From Dichetophora obliterata (lineage: Eukaryota > Arthropoda > Insecta > Diptera > Sciomyzidae), in contig OY986439.1 of NCBI GenBank assembly GCA_963920525.1, positions 17,765,319 to 17,829,318 on the forward strand: a stretch of DNA of 64,000 bases. The letters run 5' to 3'. Every line of letters begins with the position of its first letter. The stretch's first letter is position 1. The translations under genes were made by a program, and so were the position numbers. The notes under the pieces are model-generated. The model was not told the DNA's origin. It did no database searches and was given only the letters and a program-made list of their open reading frames with translations. Shown here piece by piece: positions 24,096 to 35,471 of this stretch.

Positions 24096-25135
24096 TAGGG
24101 CGGGCCAAATTGTTCGGATGAGAAAAAACGAAGAATGTGTATAGCAGAAACGTAATCTATGATGGATTCTGAGAAATTTTCCCAAAAAAACCATAGGTCT
24201 AAAATCAATCCCATTATCGCGCATAGCGAGCTCAAAATTTGTATATGGATTTTAAAAAAACAATAGTTTTATATAAAAATACTGTGTAATAGTCCGAAAA
24301 TGGCAGCGTATATCATTGATTTTGGGCTTGTTGAAAAGGAATTTAGGCCAGCTCTCCGAATCTGATTCAATTTTAAAAATGTTTTCGTTTTTGAACAAAT
24401 TTTGCCTACCTGATTTTTAAAAATTTGCCAAAAAATCAGCGTAAAAACGATTTGATAATTTTAATTTTACCTTTGAATTTTTCATTATTACTATTTTACT
24501 ACATTTTTGCTATATTATACATTTTAGTATATAAAAATTAAGCAAAATTTGAAGTTGAAACAACTGTATTGCAAAACTGACCTCATTTCTGCAATGTCCA
24601 TTGATTCTTCTGTTTCGGAAATAGACGATTCATTTCAAGTGTTTCACGACGTGTAATTAAAAAAATCGAGACGATATTGTGGCAGTATCTAAAAAAAGTC
24701 AAACTAAAATATCCCGCATTGAGAGCAAACAAGACTTAAAAGTCTGAAATTGTACTTTTTACACTGATTGAATAAAAGATATTTTTTGTAAATTTAAATC
24801 GTTTTATTTTTGACAATATTTTAATATAAGGTTGGCAAAATTATGTTTAAAAGCCAAAATCTTTTTAAAATTAAATCAGAATCGGAGACCTGACCAAAAT
24901 TCTTTTTCAACAAGCCCAAAATCAATGATAACGCTGCCTGCCATTTTTGGACTATTCAACAGTATTTTTATGTAAAACTACAGTTTTTTTAAATCCATAT
25001 ATAAATTTTGACCTCGTAATGCGCGATATTGGGATTGATTTTAGACCTATGGTTTTTTGGGGCAATTTTCTCAGAATTCATCACAGATTACGTTTCTGCT
25101 ATAGGCTTGGTCGATAAAAAATTTGGACCGCCCTA
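24096..25135. mobile_element. hAT-like non-autonomous element, TAGGGCGG ends, copy 1
   Basis: 1040 bases with inverted arms of roughly 300 bases, beginning TAGGGCGGGCCAAATT on the left and the reverse complement of TAGGGCGGTCCAAATT on the right. A perfect 8-bp target duplication ATGATTAT flanks it (24088-24095 and 25136-25143). Eight-base duplications fit hAT (or P-like) transposases. Arms share AAAATCAATCCCA and CCATAGGTCTAAAATCAA words. No open frame of substance. A related copy lies at 28269-29269. Confidence 0.88.
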
Positions 25136-25143
25136 ATGATTAT

Positions 25144-26252
25144 ACAATTTCTATTTTTATAACAAATAACCAAAACTTTGCAACATTTTTCACTCAATTG
25201 TCATGCATCAATAGGATTTTCTATGCTTAGCCCATTATTTGTTTCGCATTATTTCGCAAAAATTTATTCATATTAAGAAATGTGTTAATATTTTTGTTTT
25301 TATGCGTGAAATATATTCATACTCAAGTAAAGTTATTGTATGCATAAGTTTCGCATTGACAACACATAAGGCTTTTATGCTTTAATCAATTTATTGGTTT
25401 CATTTACTATTATATAATTAAATACATATGTTCAACACTGCGCCTGAGCGATTTTTTGTTATTATTAATTAAAATGCAGCTTTTTTTTACTGTTTTTTCT
25501 TCTCATGAAACCGCATAAATTGGCAATTTTTTCCAACATTTTTTCAGACTTTTTTTTTCGTGTCTTTTATTATTAACTTTTTCGCTAAGCTGCTTAGAAG
25601 CTTAAAGTAACTTAGCGCTAACCTTGTAGAGCTTCATCAACCCAGCCCGCCTGTCTCTCTTGCTGCTGCTGCTGCTTAACTTCAAAGAACGATGGAATAA
25701 TAAAATAATGGGCATAATTTTTAAATGTCAACACTCACACAGTCAGCAAAATGTCAGCAAAACTTTAAGCAAATTTTAGATAAAAATAAATCTGCAGTGA
25801 GGCAGACATTGAAGCACAAATTAAAGCGGAGGGCATGCTAATGTTGCCAGATTAAAATTTTTGCACTGCAAATAAATACCATTGCAAAGCATGTATTTGC
25901 TATTATATGTGAGAAATGAATTGAATACTGGAATAAAAAATTACATTTCATCATATCAATAATTTTCGGTGTTTTACTTGAAATACAGAATTTTTATGAG
26001 CGAACATCATCAATTCCCTAAAAACAGGTTTGTTTTACTGACCCTAGAAAATAATACTAAAAAAACTTTTTTTAAGCGAAATAAACTTAAATAAAATATC
26101 CGTGAATATAGTATTTGAAGTTATGATGGTTTTATTATATATAACAATGACGTCACATTGTATGGGAAGTAAGTGTTGTTTTTAATTTTTTTTTTAAATT
26201 GAAATCAAAAAACGTTTCATATAGACAAAGTGTACGTGTAACAATTAATAGC
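25144..26252. other. AT-rich non-coding stretch
   Basis: No supported gene. Bases 25430-25860 look single-copy and less repetitive, with a TTGCTGCTGCTGCTGC run near 25658. A GACGTCAC word at 26150 belongs to the dispersed motif family described at 29-31 kb. Confidence 0.5.
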
Positions 26253-26577
26253 CTGAACATAATGACTGCAACATGCGACAAACGCCAATTGTCAAAATAT
26301 AGAAGACTTGTTTTCAAAAGTATACGAATTTTATGATGTCAACACAACAAAGAGAGGATGCAACGACAATTGTTGCTATCGCAGACTTAGATCTATTTCT
26401 AATTTGACTGACGACAAGAGCGAACATAGCAGATTGTGTTTGTGTTTTATATGGAATAGAGATTATCGCTGTTGCATTCATTATAATCAAGTAGTCGAGA
26501 GCACTGCAACATTTCTCTCTGACGACATTGCCGTTGCCGGATTGTTGTCAGACGCATGTTGCAGTGATTGTATTCAG
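26253..26577. mobile_element. Possible MITE, 325 bp, inverted CTGAA.A.AAT ends
   Basis: The left end CTGAACATAATGACTGCAAC and the right end, the reverse complement of CTGAATACAATCACTGCAAC, match well, followed by ATGCG in both arms. Matching then becomes patchy (CAACGACAATTGTTGC, GTTGCCGGATTGTTGTC). It gives rise to the 212-codon frame at 26308-26946, which I regard as chance. Confidence 0.55.
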
Positions 26578-28260
26578 TCTTTAAGTCAATTCATTAGTTT
26601 TTGTAAAATTTTTGAAGGACTTCCTCTTTTGATGACGCCATTTTCTATGGGAAACAGGTTTATTACACCCCCACGCGTACTGTGTAAGGGGTATATTTAC
26701 TTTGTCACTCTGTTTGTAACGCTGATAAGTTGGCGTGCCAGGTATAGAAAAGTATATATTTTTTTGATCAGCCTGAGCCAATTTAGCCATGTCTGTCTTT
26801 CTGTCCATTTGTCCGTCTCTCTGTCTGTCCAAACCCGCGAAATGCCCTTAGGGGAATTTTCCTGTCCAAAGCCAGGAAAAATTGTGATGGTTGGTTATTG
26901 GCTGGACGTTTTATGGGGCACGGCCAATGAATTGATCTCAAAATGAGTTCACTCTTTAGACACGGCTCTTGAATGTTCGTCTGATTTTCGTAAAATAAAA
27001 GGTTTACCTTGAGCTTTGGTTGTTGGTGCCAAATCTTGGAGAAAGCATGGTTTTGGTATTAAGTTATCATAATATTGTTATTGGTTATTTTTAACCTAGT
27101 CACGTAAAATTCAAGTGCCTGAATGTGTCACAGTCAAATAAAATTGTTCTAATAACTTTTGGTCTGTAGACGGGATGTTGAAGAGCCTTGTCTGGTGGAA
27201 CTTTGAGCCCGGGCGTGGTCCTATGGTCTCACTGTCGTGGGCGTGGTCCTTCGGGGTTTCATACGCTCTGGCTGTGGTAAGACCAGAAAGATCGGTGTGA
27301 GATACACTTTTGTTGAGCTCGGGTTGGTAACTCCCTTAACCCAAATCACCCTGAGTACATTTTTTTTTAATTTTCAGAATGACCTGCTACAACCTGGCAA
27401 TGACAGGGTGCTTCGGGTTAAATTACTAAGAGAATGATAGTAGATTAAACTCTCGTTATTTCAAACAGTGAATGTTAGGGAGGTAAGCATCTACCGGATC
27501 AATATACTGTTACCTTTGGAATTTGAGAACAGGCGACGGGAAAACCTAAACACTCTGATTTTTGTCCACAAATGATTGAGGAACCTGATGACATACGCGA
27601 CAAGACATAGTATGCTCACTTCCTAGTTTTTCATGTCAAACTACGCCTCTTGATCATGATGACGAGGATGTGTGCCAAAAAGTAAGTGTTATATAATCAG
27701 TATTTATACCGATATGACCCAGGGTTACTTTAAATAACCTAGCCATATATAAATTTAAGTGGCTGAATGTGCCACTGCCATGAATATAGTCAATCTGACA
27801 GTTCAATGTTGATCAGTGCTATGAAATTAGGGGAAACTTTCTGGTGGATCTTTTGAATACCGAAGGGGACTTGGCAGACGCTTCATATTGGTCCCAAGCT
27901 TTGGAACACCGTAGAATTAAGCCTTCACGGCAGGGGTCTCCGTTAAACACACAGAGGATTTCTGTCTGTCTGTCCGACTGTCAAGACCATTACAGCCACA
28001 ATTTTAGAGCTATCGTATTGGAATTCTGTGTATGGACATTACAATGGTCATACACGTAACATTCGTACGCCTTTTTTTTTTGTTAAAAATTTTTAACTTT
28101 TGTCTCCATTTTTCAACTTTTGTTGCCATTTCATAAAAATTCAAATTAAGATTAGTACTCTCACTGTATAATATAATATATTTATAATGTATTATATTAT
28201 AATATAATTTATATTAATATAATCGCAATAATAATATAATGGAAATGCCTTTAAGTAATT
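26578..28260. other. Less AT-rich repeat-derived stretch
   Basis: No supported gene. GTCTGTC-type runs occur near 26787-26828 and 27963-27978. The part from 26690 to 28060 has more balanced base use than its surroundings and contains a diverged direct repeat (listed separately). It looks like an old larger element, but no reading frame matches a protein I know. Confidence 0.5.
27085..27870 (+). repeat. Diverged direct repeat, spacing about 660 bp
   Basis: Bases 27085-27160 (TAACCTAGTCACGTAAAATT, AGTGCCTGAATGTGTCAC) resemble 27735-27800 (TAACCTAGCCATATATAAAT, AGTGGCTGAATGTGCCAC). A second matching pair around TCTGGTGGA follows at 27190-27205 and 27840-27850. This suggests an old tandem duplication of a unit of about 660 bases. 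Confidence 0.5.
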
Positions 28261-28268
28261 ATGATCTC

Positions 28269-29269
28269 TAGGGCGGGTTGATTTTTTTATTTGTAAATCG
28301 TATAGCAAAAACATAAAATACATAAAATTCTAAGAAAATTCTCCGAAGAAACCATGTATCTAAAATAAAATCCTAATCCACGCCTCTCGACTTGAAAATT
28401 TATATGCCCCCTTTCCTACACACAAAATTTTTTTAACTTTAAAAAAATATTCACCCAAGTAAAAAAGTTTGTATATAATTTTATATTTAATACTTTTATA
28501 AGGAACATAGATAAACAAGTCTTATTTTAAAAACAAACAAAAGAAGTGTTTTCACTCAAACAATATTTCAGTAATTTTTCAGTAATTTTTTTACCATAAA
28601 CAAATTTTGTGTCATTAAAAGAAATAAGGTCTTTAATTCATACAAAAAAGCAATTATAGAATACAAAGAAAACTTTACTTATTGGTTATGTGTTAATTTT
28701 AAGTCTTTTTTACTCTCCATTCTAGGTACTTTGGCACGACTTTCTATAGTTACTACTATTTGATCTATATTTCTATAGATCAAATAAACTGGATTAGAGG
28801 TCATGTTTTAAGAAGTATGTTTTGCATATTTTATTCCAAAAAAAAAAAATTTTTTTTTAATTATTCTTTGTTTTTTGCAAAACGCAGTTTAGGTAAAACG
28901 TGTTTTAACTATTTTTCATATAGAACGCAAATGAGAGGAGATGCAAATTTGGGTTCAACTGCTCTTTTGATAATTGAATATTTTGATTACTCTATTAACC
29001 TTTTATTAACCTTCTATTAACCTCTATTAACTCTTTTACTCTATTAACGATAAAATTATAATATAATAAAACATAATAGCTATATTTAAAAAAAAAATTT
29101 TTAAGCGAAAGAAGAGGAAAAAAATTTCAAGTCGAGAGGAGCGGATTAGGGTTTGATTTTAGACCTATGGTTTCTTCGGAGAATTTTCTTAGAATTTTAT
29201 GTAGATAACGTTTTTGCTATACAATTTTTCATTTTTTTTTTTTTCATCCATACAAATCAACACGCCCTA
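28269..29269. mobile_element. hAT-like non-autonomous element, TAGGGCGG ends, copy 2
   Basis: 1001 bases related to 24096-25135. The ends are TAGGGCGGGTTGATTT and its inverted partner TAGGGCGTGTTGATTT. Inner arms share TTCTTAGAAAATTCTCCGA-type sequence and the same CCTATGGTTTCTTCGGAGAA phrase. Flanking 8-mers ATGATCTC and ATGTTCAC match at 6 of 8 positions, a likely decayed target duplication. No transposase frame. Confidence 0.8.
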
Positions 29270-29277
29270 ATGTTCAC

Positions 29278-29770
29278 CCTTTCATGCCCGAATTTTAGTA
29301 GGTGGGACTACACAATTTTTTAGTTCAAATATGTGTTAGTCGTTACTCATAAATGAACGACAAAATTTTAAAAGTCCTTGGTGCCCGCGTTCGTTAGTTA
29401 CAGGATGTTTCTTATTTGAACCAATTGGCAGTAATTGGACAAACTTAACACTTTTCTCATTATTTTTTTTTGTGTATATATATACTTCCATACCTTTAGT
29501 TATTTATATTGTGCACTTGGTCTTACAATTTAACAGTTATTTTAATGTTTTTAAGCACTTTTTGTATTAACACTTTTTTGCAAAATAATTCCGATCTTGA
29601 TTGAAAAACAGCTGTCAGCTTTCACAATACATAAGGCTACATGATTCAAAAAACCTCTGGTCAAAACACTCAAATAAAAGGAGTTAGAAGCCTATGAGCA
29701 CAATTCTGCCTGTAGGAAACAACGGGCTTTAAAGGGTTAAAAAAAGAAGATAAATTACTAGAACGAGCCA
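29278..29770. other. AT-rich non-coding stretch
   Basis: No supported gene and no repeat structure that I can define. Confidence 0.5.
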
Positions 29771-30090
29771 AATCGGATCAAAACCACGCCTACCTCCCAT
29801 GCAAAGTTACTTTATAAAAACAAAATTTCTAAAAAAGCCACAAAAATTAATGTAATGACTTATAATTTGTCACATAAGCTTTGAAGTAAAGTATTTCCAA
29901 TATATATGAAATTTTTTAAAATCGGATAAAAACCACGCTCACCACCGTCATACAACGTGACTTTATCAAATCGTTAAAATCTCTGAAAAATGCCACAAAA
30001 ATTCATGTAATGGCTTAAAATTTTGACCATAAGCTTTGGTCTCAAATATTCACCACATATTTAAAATTTTTCATTTTATGTAAATAACGT
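29770..30090 (+). repeat. Two tandem units of the CCACGC..CTCCCAT dispersed repeat
   Basis: Two units about 150-155 bases apart carry the same word order: AATCGGAT..AAACCACGC, CTCCCATGCAAAGTTACTTT or a variant, then GCCACAAAAATT and AATGTAATGACTTA. Related words recur at 30790-31260, 35600-35640, 59860-60010 and 60245-60290. Confidence 0.7.
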
Positions 30091-30857
30091 GAACGCAAAT
30101 TTTGTCCGTTGTAAGGCTTTTTAAGTACAAGTCCAATCTTAATAAATTTAGTGTAGTTTGGTTGGTTTCGACCTGCAAATGTGCAAACTGGACTTTTTAT
30201 TTCTTAAAAGTTTATATTTTTTAAGTTATAGTGAGTTTAAAATTGCACATAATTCTTGTTATGCTGCTTTTTCTCTTCTAAATTTCAGCATATGCCTAAA
30301 AATTTGTGAGGTATTTAGCGCCACCTATCGGCTAATAGCTATGAAACTGTTGTACTGATGAATAATCTTTTGTAATTTCACAGTTAAAACTATGAATTGA
30401 TATATTCAATATCAAAGATATACTGGAATGATTTTTTACAGTTTAAAAAAAGATTTCTGAGCTGTTGGTCGGAAAATTTTTTAATTTTAAAAAATTTACA
30501 CAAAAATTTAATAAGAAATTGGAAACTGGTAATAAAAAATTTTTGTTCAATCATTTTTCAGCTGGAAATCAAGAAATATTCTTACTCCTGTATATTTAAA
30601 ATAAATTTGGGTATGAAATTAAATATGCTAACATTATATCGTCGTTGCAATACCGCGTATATTGCAAAAAGGCCAAAATTAATTTCATTTAATTCTGATC
30701 AGTTGAAAATCTATTCAATAGCTTAAAATAAAATCTAGGTATGTTTGAATTTGGCGTTGTAACGCCACACGAGTTTACTAGTATATATTAAAAATCACTC
30801 CTACCTCCCATACAAAGTAACTATATGAAGACAATTATGTCTCTAAAAATTCCTCAA
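30091..30857. other. AT-rich non-coding stretch
   Basis: No supported gene. The 109-codon frame at 30397-30726 is rich in Lys/Phe/Ile/Asn and matches nothing I recognise. The end (30790-30857) enters the CTCCCATACAAAGT repeat family. Confidence 0.5.
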
Positions 30858-31150
30858 AAATTTATTTAATGAATTAAAATTATGCGAAGAATAATAAAAT
30901 TCACTTTGAGTTTGAAATTTGACAGAATCTTTTAAAGAGTCTGACAATCTCCCATATAAAGTGACGTCATCAAAGAAGCATAACTGTTATAAATACCACA
31001 AAAATTTATTTAATGAATTAAAATTATGCGAAGAATATTAAAATTCACTTTGAGTTTGAAATTTGACAGAATCTTTTAAAGATTCTGACAATCTCCCATA
31101 TAAAGTGACGTCATCAAAGAAGCATAACTGTTATAAATACCACAAAAATG
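30858..31150 (+). repeat. Near-identical tandem duplication, about 147-bp unit
   Basis: Two copies of a unit that runs from AATTTATTTAATGAATTAAA through AAATTTGACAGAATC, CTCCCATATAAAGTGACGTC and TTATAAATACCACAAAAAT. The copies differ at only a few bases, so the duplication is recent compared with the rest of this repeat family. Confidence 0.85.
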
Positions 31151-31670
31151 TGTGTATTAATAGCATATATAACAGATAATCTTATATATCGTAAATGTGA
31201 CCTACATTTGAGATTTTATAAAATTGAATGAACACCACGCCAATCATCTATACGAAGTGACGTCATCAAACTTTCAAAACATGCATAACTTAGAATAGAG
31301 TGTGAAGCTATTTTAACATCGACCCAGTCAAAGTCAATTTCTTACTTTTTTAAGTAAGTAATCTAATTTCATTAGATTTTGCCAAATTTTATACTCAGAG
31401 TGCATTAGACCTTACATTATTTGTATGAAGATTTTGAAGATCATTTGATTTTTACTCCCGGAACGATATTATCTTCGGTTACGTCTAAAAAAGTTCGTAC
31501 AAAATTTGGTCCCGATTGGATCACGATTAATGGGCTCGGCGCACAGTGAACTGTCTCCATATAAGCGATGGACACAAATAGAAGGAGTCCTCCTATGATA
31601 ATGCAGTTTTGTATGCTTAATAAGTTTAAACTAATTGAGAAAAATTTCAAAAATGATCGAAATTGGTTCG
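31151..31670. other. Repeat-related AT-rich stretch
   Basis: No supported gene. ACCACGCCAATCATC and GTGACGTCATCAAA near 31230-31270 belong to the dispersed motif. The short minus-strand frame at 31441-31650 has a hydrophobic start but lies in repetitive sequence and is not called. Confidence 0.45.
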
Positions 31671-32158
31671 AACCTAGGGGTACCTCCCTTTGACCTTAAT
31701 GAATTTTTTACTTGAGTTTGTATGGGGGGTATACACAAAAGTTAGCCGATCTTTACAAAAATTCGTCAGAAGAATAGTCAAATAGAGTTATAGATGTGTA
31801 CTGAAAATAATCGAAATTAGTTTAGCCCTACGGGTACCTCCTTTGGACCTATATTAATAATTTACTTGATTTTGTATGGGAGGTACATACGAAAGTTTGC
31901 CAATCTTTACAAAAATTCATCAGAAAGGTAGTCAAATAAAGTAATACATGAGTACTGAAAATAATCGAGATCGGTTTAACCCTACGGGTACCTCATTTGG
32001 GCATATATTAATATTTTACTTAATTTTGTATGGGAGGTACATACAAAGGTTGACTGATCTTAACAAAAGTTCGTCAAAATGATAGTGAAATAGAGTAACA
32101 GATGAGTATTGAAAAAGGTTGAAATCGGTTAGACCGTAGGGGTACCTCCCTAGGACCT
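31670..32158 (+). repeat. Tandem repeat, about 155-bp unit, interrupted by a MITE
   Basis: GGGTACCTC recurs at about 31678, 31836, 31988 and 32141. Each is followed by TTTGTATGGGAGGTA and a FAGTCAAATAGAGT-like stretch (AGTCAAATAGAGT). The series breaks at 32160, where a MITE has inserted, and resumes briefly after 32540 (TTAATTTTTTTTAATTGATT, TTTGTATG). Units are some 10-20 percent diverged by eye. Confidence 0.8.
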
Positions 32159-32159
32159 A

Positions 32160-32538
32160 TCCCAGTAGCGAATGGAATATATTCCGAATATATGAAGCAT
32201 AAATTACCTTGTAATGACCACTACTTCCGACTATATTACCTTACTATGCATAAAAGGCCTTACATTTAACATTGAATGAGACAGGAGGTAAGTGATCGCC
32301 TCCCTTCAGCATTACCTAGAAGTTATGGAGTAACATACTACTTGTATTAAGTTATTCGGATATTTGCAAAATCACTGCATTACTTTTCCTTGTATGCTAC
32401 ATTACAGGTAATGAGGTATGAGTTAACTACTTCTGCTGTATGCAGACGCATTACTTTTTGAAAAAAGTAATGCTTCCTTACCTGGTAATTTATTCTGTAT
32501 TAGTTCTATGGTAGCCACTGGCAAATCCGCTGCTGGGA
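32160..32538. mobile_element. MITE family with TCCCAGYAGCGGAT ends, copy 2
   Basis: 379 bases, with ends TCCCAGTAGCGAAT and ATCCGCTGCTGGGA and TA on each side (32158-32159 and 32539-32540). It sits in the fourth unit of a tandem repeat, and sibling units read GGACCTATATTAAT at the equivalent place. The TA.TA flank therefore fits either a TA duplication or insertion into TATA. Compared with copy 1 at 6016 it keeps the complete right end and has 13 extra bases near 32354. TA targets are typical of Tc1/mariner-type transposases. Confidence 0.88.
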
Positions 32539-32540
32539 TA

Positions 32541-33917
32541 TTAATTTTTTTTAATTGATTTTGTATGTACATTTTTATTATAAAGCATTTTTTCAAACAA
32601 AAAAAAATATACTTGTAGGACGAACTAGGAAAAAACATTTTCAGTTTCTTATTTTACAATATATGTTTTTTAAGAATCGGGGGAAAATAGGTTTTTTTAA
32701 CATATTCGGTTTTTTCCATCTAAATAAACAAATTTTTCATTATTTTTCATTCAAATATACCAAATTTGGAAACCACTTAAAAATAATTTGTTTTTAATTT
32801 TTAATAAAAAAAACTACTTTTTTTATTAACACATAAAATTTTTAAAGTTATGAGCTTAGTTTTATTAAAAAGTAAATTTTTGGCAATTTTTTGTATAAAT
32901 CACCTCAAAGAGCCATGTCCAAAATTAGAATTCCTTAAAAAAATACTCAACTTCAAAGCGCTGCAGCTCAACCAAAAAGCATTTTATTGCTCCAATATTA
33001 ATAGTCAATTATAGTCCATTATTATAGGATTATTAATAGTCAAAGTATTAACTGTCGATTCATACAAAATTTACAGGATTTCGCGGCGACTGCTTAAAGT
33101 CTTAAGAGACTGTGCATGCAAAATTACTCTAAAAAATTAAATTAAAACAAAAGAAAGCATGCTTTAGCACTTCACAGCCAGAAAATTTTTGCAAAATGTT
33201 TGCTTTAAAAAAATGGTCACCACTTTTAAAAACAAGCACTCTTTTGTCCGAAAAGGTTTATAAATAACTTTAAAAAATAAAATGTGGTTTTATTGGATAT
33301 TCGATTTTTTTTATAAAATTTCATTGAAAAAGTATTGTGTGGCAGCAGTAACCTACACAGTAAAAAATTTGAGGGTAAATTTTATCTTTTTTATAACATT
33401 TGCGTGGTATAAACTTATTTTATTCCAAATAATTTATAAATTTTATACCACTCAATATTATAAAAATAATAAAACAAATATAATTTAAAAATTTTATATG
33501 GATATCATGCGAAAATCAAAAAAAATATTCTGGTTCGAAAGTAAAAAATTCACCAAAATTGGGAAATTTAAAAATATAGTGGTTTCGATTGGTCTGACGA
33601 GAAAAATGGTCTGGAAAACTTTATAAGATTTGATGGTATAAATTTTCAAACATTTTTGGTTTGGATTTATATGTACACCAAATAGTATCAAATTTATCCT
33701 CATATTTTTTACTGTGTACTGAGTAGAGTATGCTAAGGAACCGCGGTAGTCTAGGTTTTATTTCCAGCTCAGAAAAATATTTTTTTTGGCCATCACCTCT
33801 CTGCAAACCTCAGAGAGCAGAAAACTGTAAAGCTCGCTGAGAAAATGAGCCAATCGGATTCGATATAAAAATCGTAGATCCATTTCTTGATTATTTGGGT
33901 TCAACCATTGAATAAAC
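32541..33917. other. AT-rich non-coding stretch
   Basis: No supported gene. Open frames of 60-80 codons (32555-32797, 33282-33488, 33494-33806) are Phe/Lys/Ile-rich and overlap on both strands. Confidence 0.55.
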
Positions 33918-33920
33918 TTA

Positions 33921-34160
33921 GGGCCAGTTTTCAGTGCGAGTTTAATGTCTAGTCAAATTAAACCGAGCTTAACTCACCAAAATTGAACGTTAAAATTGGT
34001 TTAGGCAAAAAAGAAACACATTATATGATCATTTAAGTCAATTTAACTTCAACAACGAATACTAAAATATCTAGTTAAACCGAGTTTAAACGTCCAATTT
34101 TTGTAAGTTAATCTAGGTTTAATTTGACTAAAGTTTAAACTCGCACTGAAAAATTGGCCC
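33921..34160. mobile_element. PIF/Harbinger-like (Tourist-type) MITE, 240 bp
   Basis: The inverted ends GGGCCAGTTTTCAGTGCGAG and the reverse complement of GGGCCAATTTTTCAGTGCGA are flanked by the 3-bp direct repeat TTA (33918-33920 and 34161-34163). GGGCC-type ends with a TTA/TWA duplication are the signature of PIF/Harbinger MITEs. The arms carry further inverted AGTTTAA/TTAAACT words. No coding capacity. Confidence 0.86.
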
Positions 34161-34163
34161 TTA

Positions 34164-35471
34164 GTGGACATGTTTAAGATAAACCACTTTTTTTCTCAAT
34201 GACACATATATAAAGATGATTAGGATCAATTGAATGCAATCCAAAGTACATACTTAAAGATTTTTTTTAAAACAGGAAAATACAATTTTGTTTAAATATG
34301 ATATATAACTTAAAAAAATGTTAACCCTGTAATTTGTTTAATTTAATTAAAATGCTAAGAATGATTTTAATTTTTTCATATTGAACTTTCAAATGTTCAA
34401 AGAAAAACATGATACAATCGCAAATACTTTTTGACACTTTCATTTCCAAAAAAAACTCTACGGCGTAATAACTTCAAACGCACGTTGCTATCCTTATTTC
34501 TTTTTATGTTACTGTACCACGCAAGCAACTGATGTGAATCCACATATGTGTGAAAATTATAAGCTTCGTAAATAAACTACTTAACGCATGGTGGAAAAAG
34601 CAGCGCGCCGAGAAAATGCATGAAAATAAAAAAAAATAAAAATATTCAATACAAAAGCCATGAAAAACAATGTGTTACGAAAAAGTGTAACGCGAAAAAA
34701 GAAAAAAATGGACCAGGAAATAGGTGTGCAAGAGGAAGAAGGTAAAAGTGGGAGTGTGTGAAAGCCAAGTGGATTTGATGTTGGTGTAGTTGCTGTCAGT
34801 GTGTTGTTGCTATGTTCCTGTGAGTGCATTTTTATGCGCGCCATTTTTCGTTTTACCTTTTTGTTTTTTTTTGTATTATTTTCCCTTTGTTTGCTAACCT
34901 GATGCTAAGCTAAATAGTGCCAGGTGTGGTTATTATTTTTTATTTTATTTTTTTTTAATTTATGCATCGCGCTTTGTTATTGCTTAATATTGTATTTTGT
35001 ATAAATTCCGTCGGGGAGCTATGTACATATGTATGTGAAAATATGAAATACTCTATTTACGGAAAGCCTCTAATGTTTTCTTTATATTAAAATATGTTAT
35101 TCTTTGGTTTAACTTTCACGCTTACTTTCACTAAATCCTATATTGTAGGGGAAAAGTAATGCAGGTATGAGCTAAGAGAAGCATAAATAGGCTCAATATA
35201 GCCAATGACAGGGAGAAAGGAATCGATATATGAGGTAAAGATAACAATACATAACAGTGTCTTTCACATACTCTCCAGAAGTTTGCATTAAGAAGTAAGA
35301 AGCCCTCAGCCAAATAATTTATATGCTTAAACATTTCCCCTCTGCCAAAAAAATGCTGATTTTGATCGTTTTTATTGGTTTGCCTTAACTAGAGTTTAAA
35401 TAAAGAGCACTTTTTTTAAATAAACCAACTCATTTTTGTTCCACTTTAAATGTTTCTTGTATTTAACACAG
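34164..35471. other. Apparently single-copy non-coding stretch
   Basis: No supported gene. Bases 34440-35040 have mixed composition (GCAGCGCGCCGAGAAAATGC near 34600, GCGCGCCATTTTTCG near 34837) without repeat structure, and would be candidates for conserved regulatory DNA. That is an impression only. Confidence 0.45.

Noticed and set aside
26308..26946. 212-codon frame as a gene
   Set aside because: It starts inside a probable MITE, has no recognisable domain, is cysteine-rich by chance and crosses a GTCTGTC simple-repeat run.
29770..32158. CRISPR-like repeat array
   Set aside because: Units of 147-165 bases diverge along their whole length, with no short identical repeat separated by unique spacers, and the DNA is eukaryotic.
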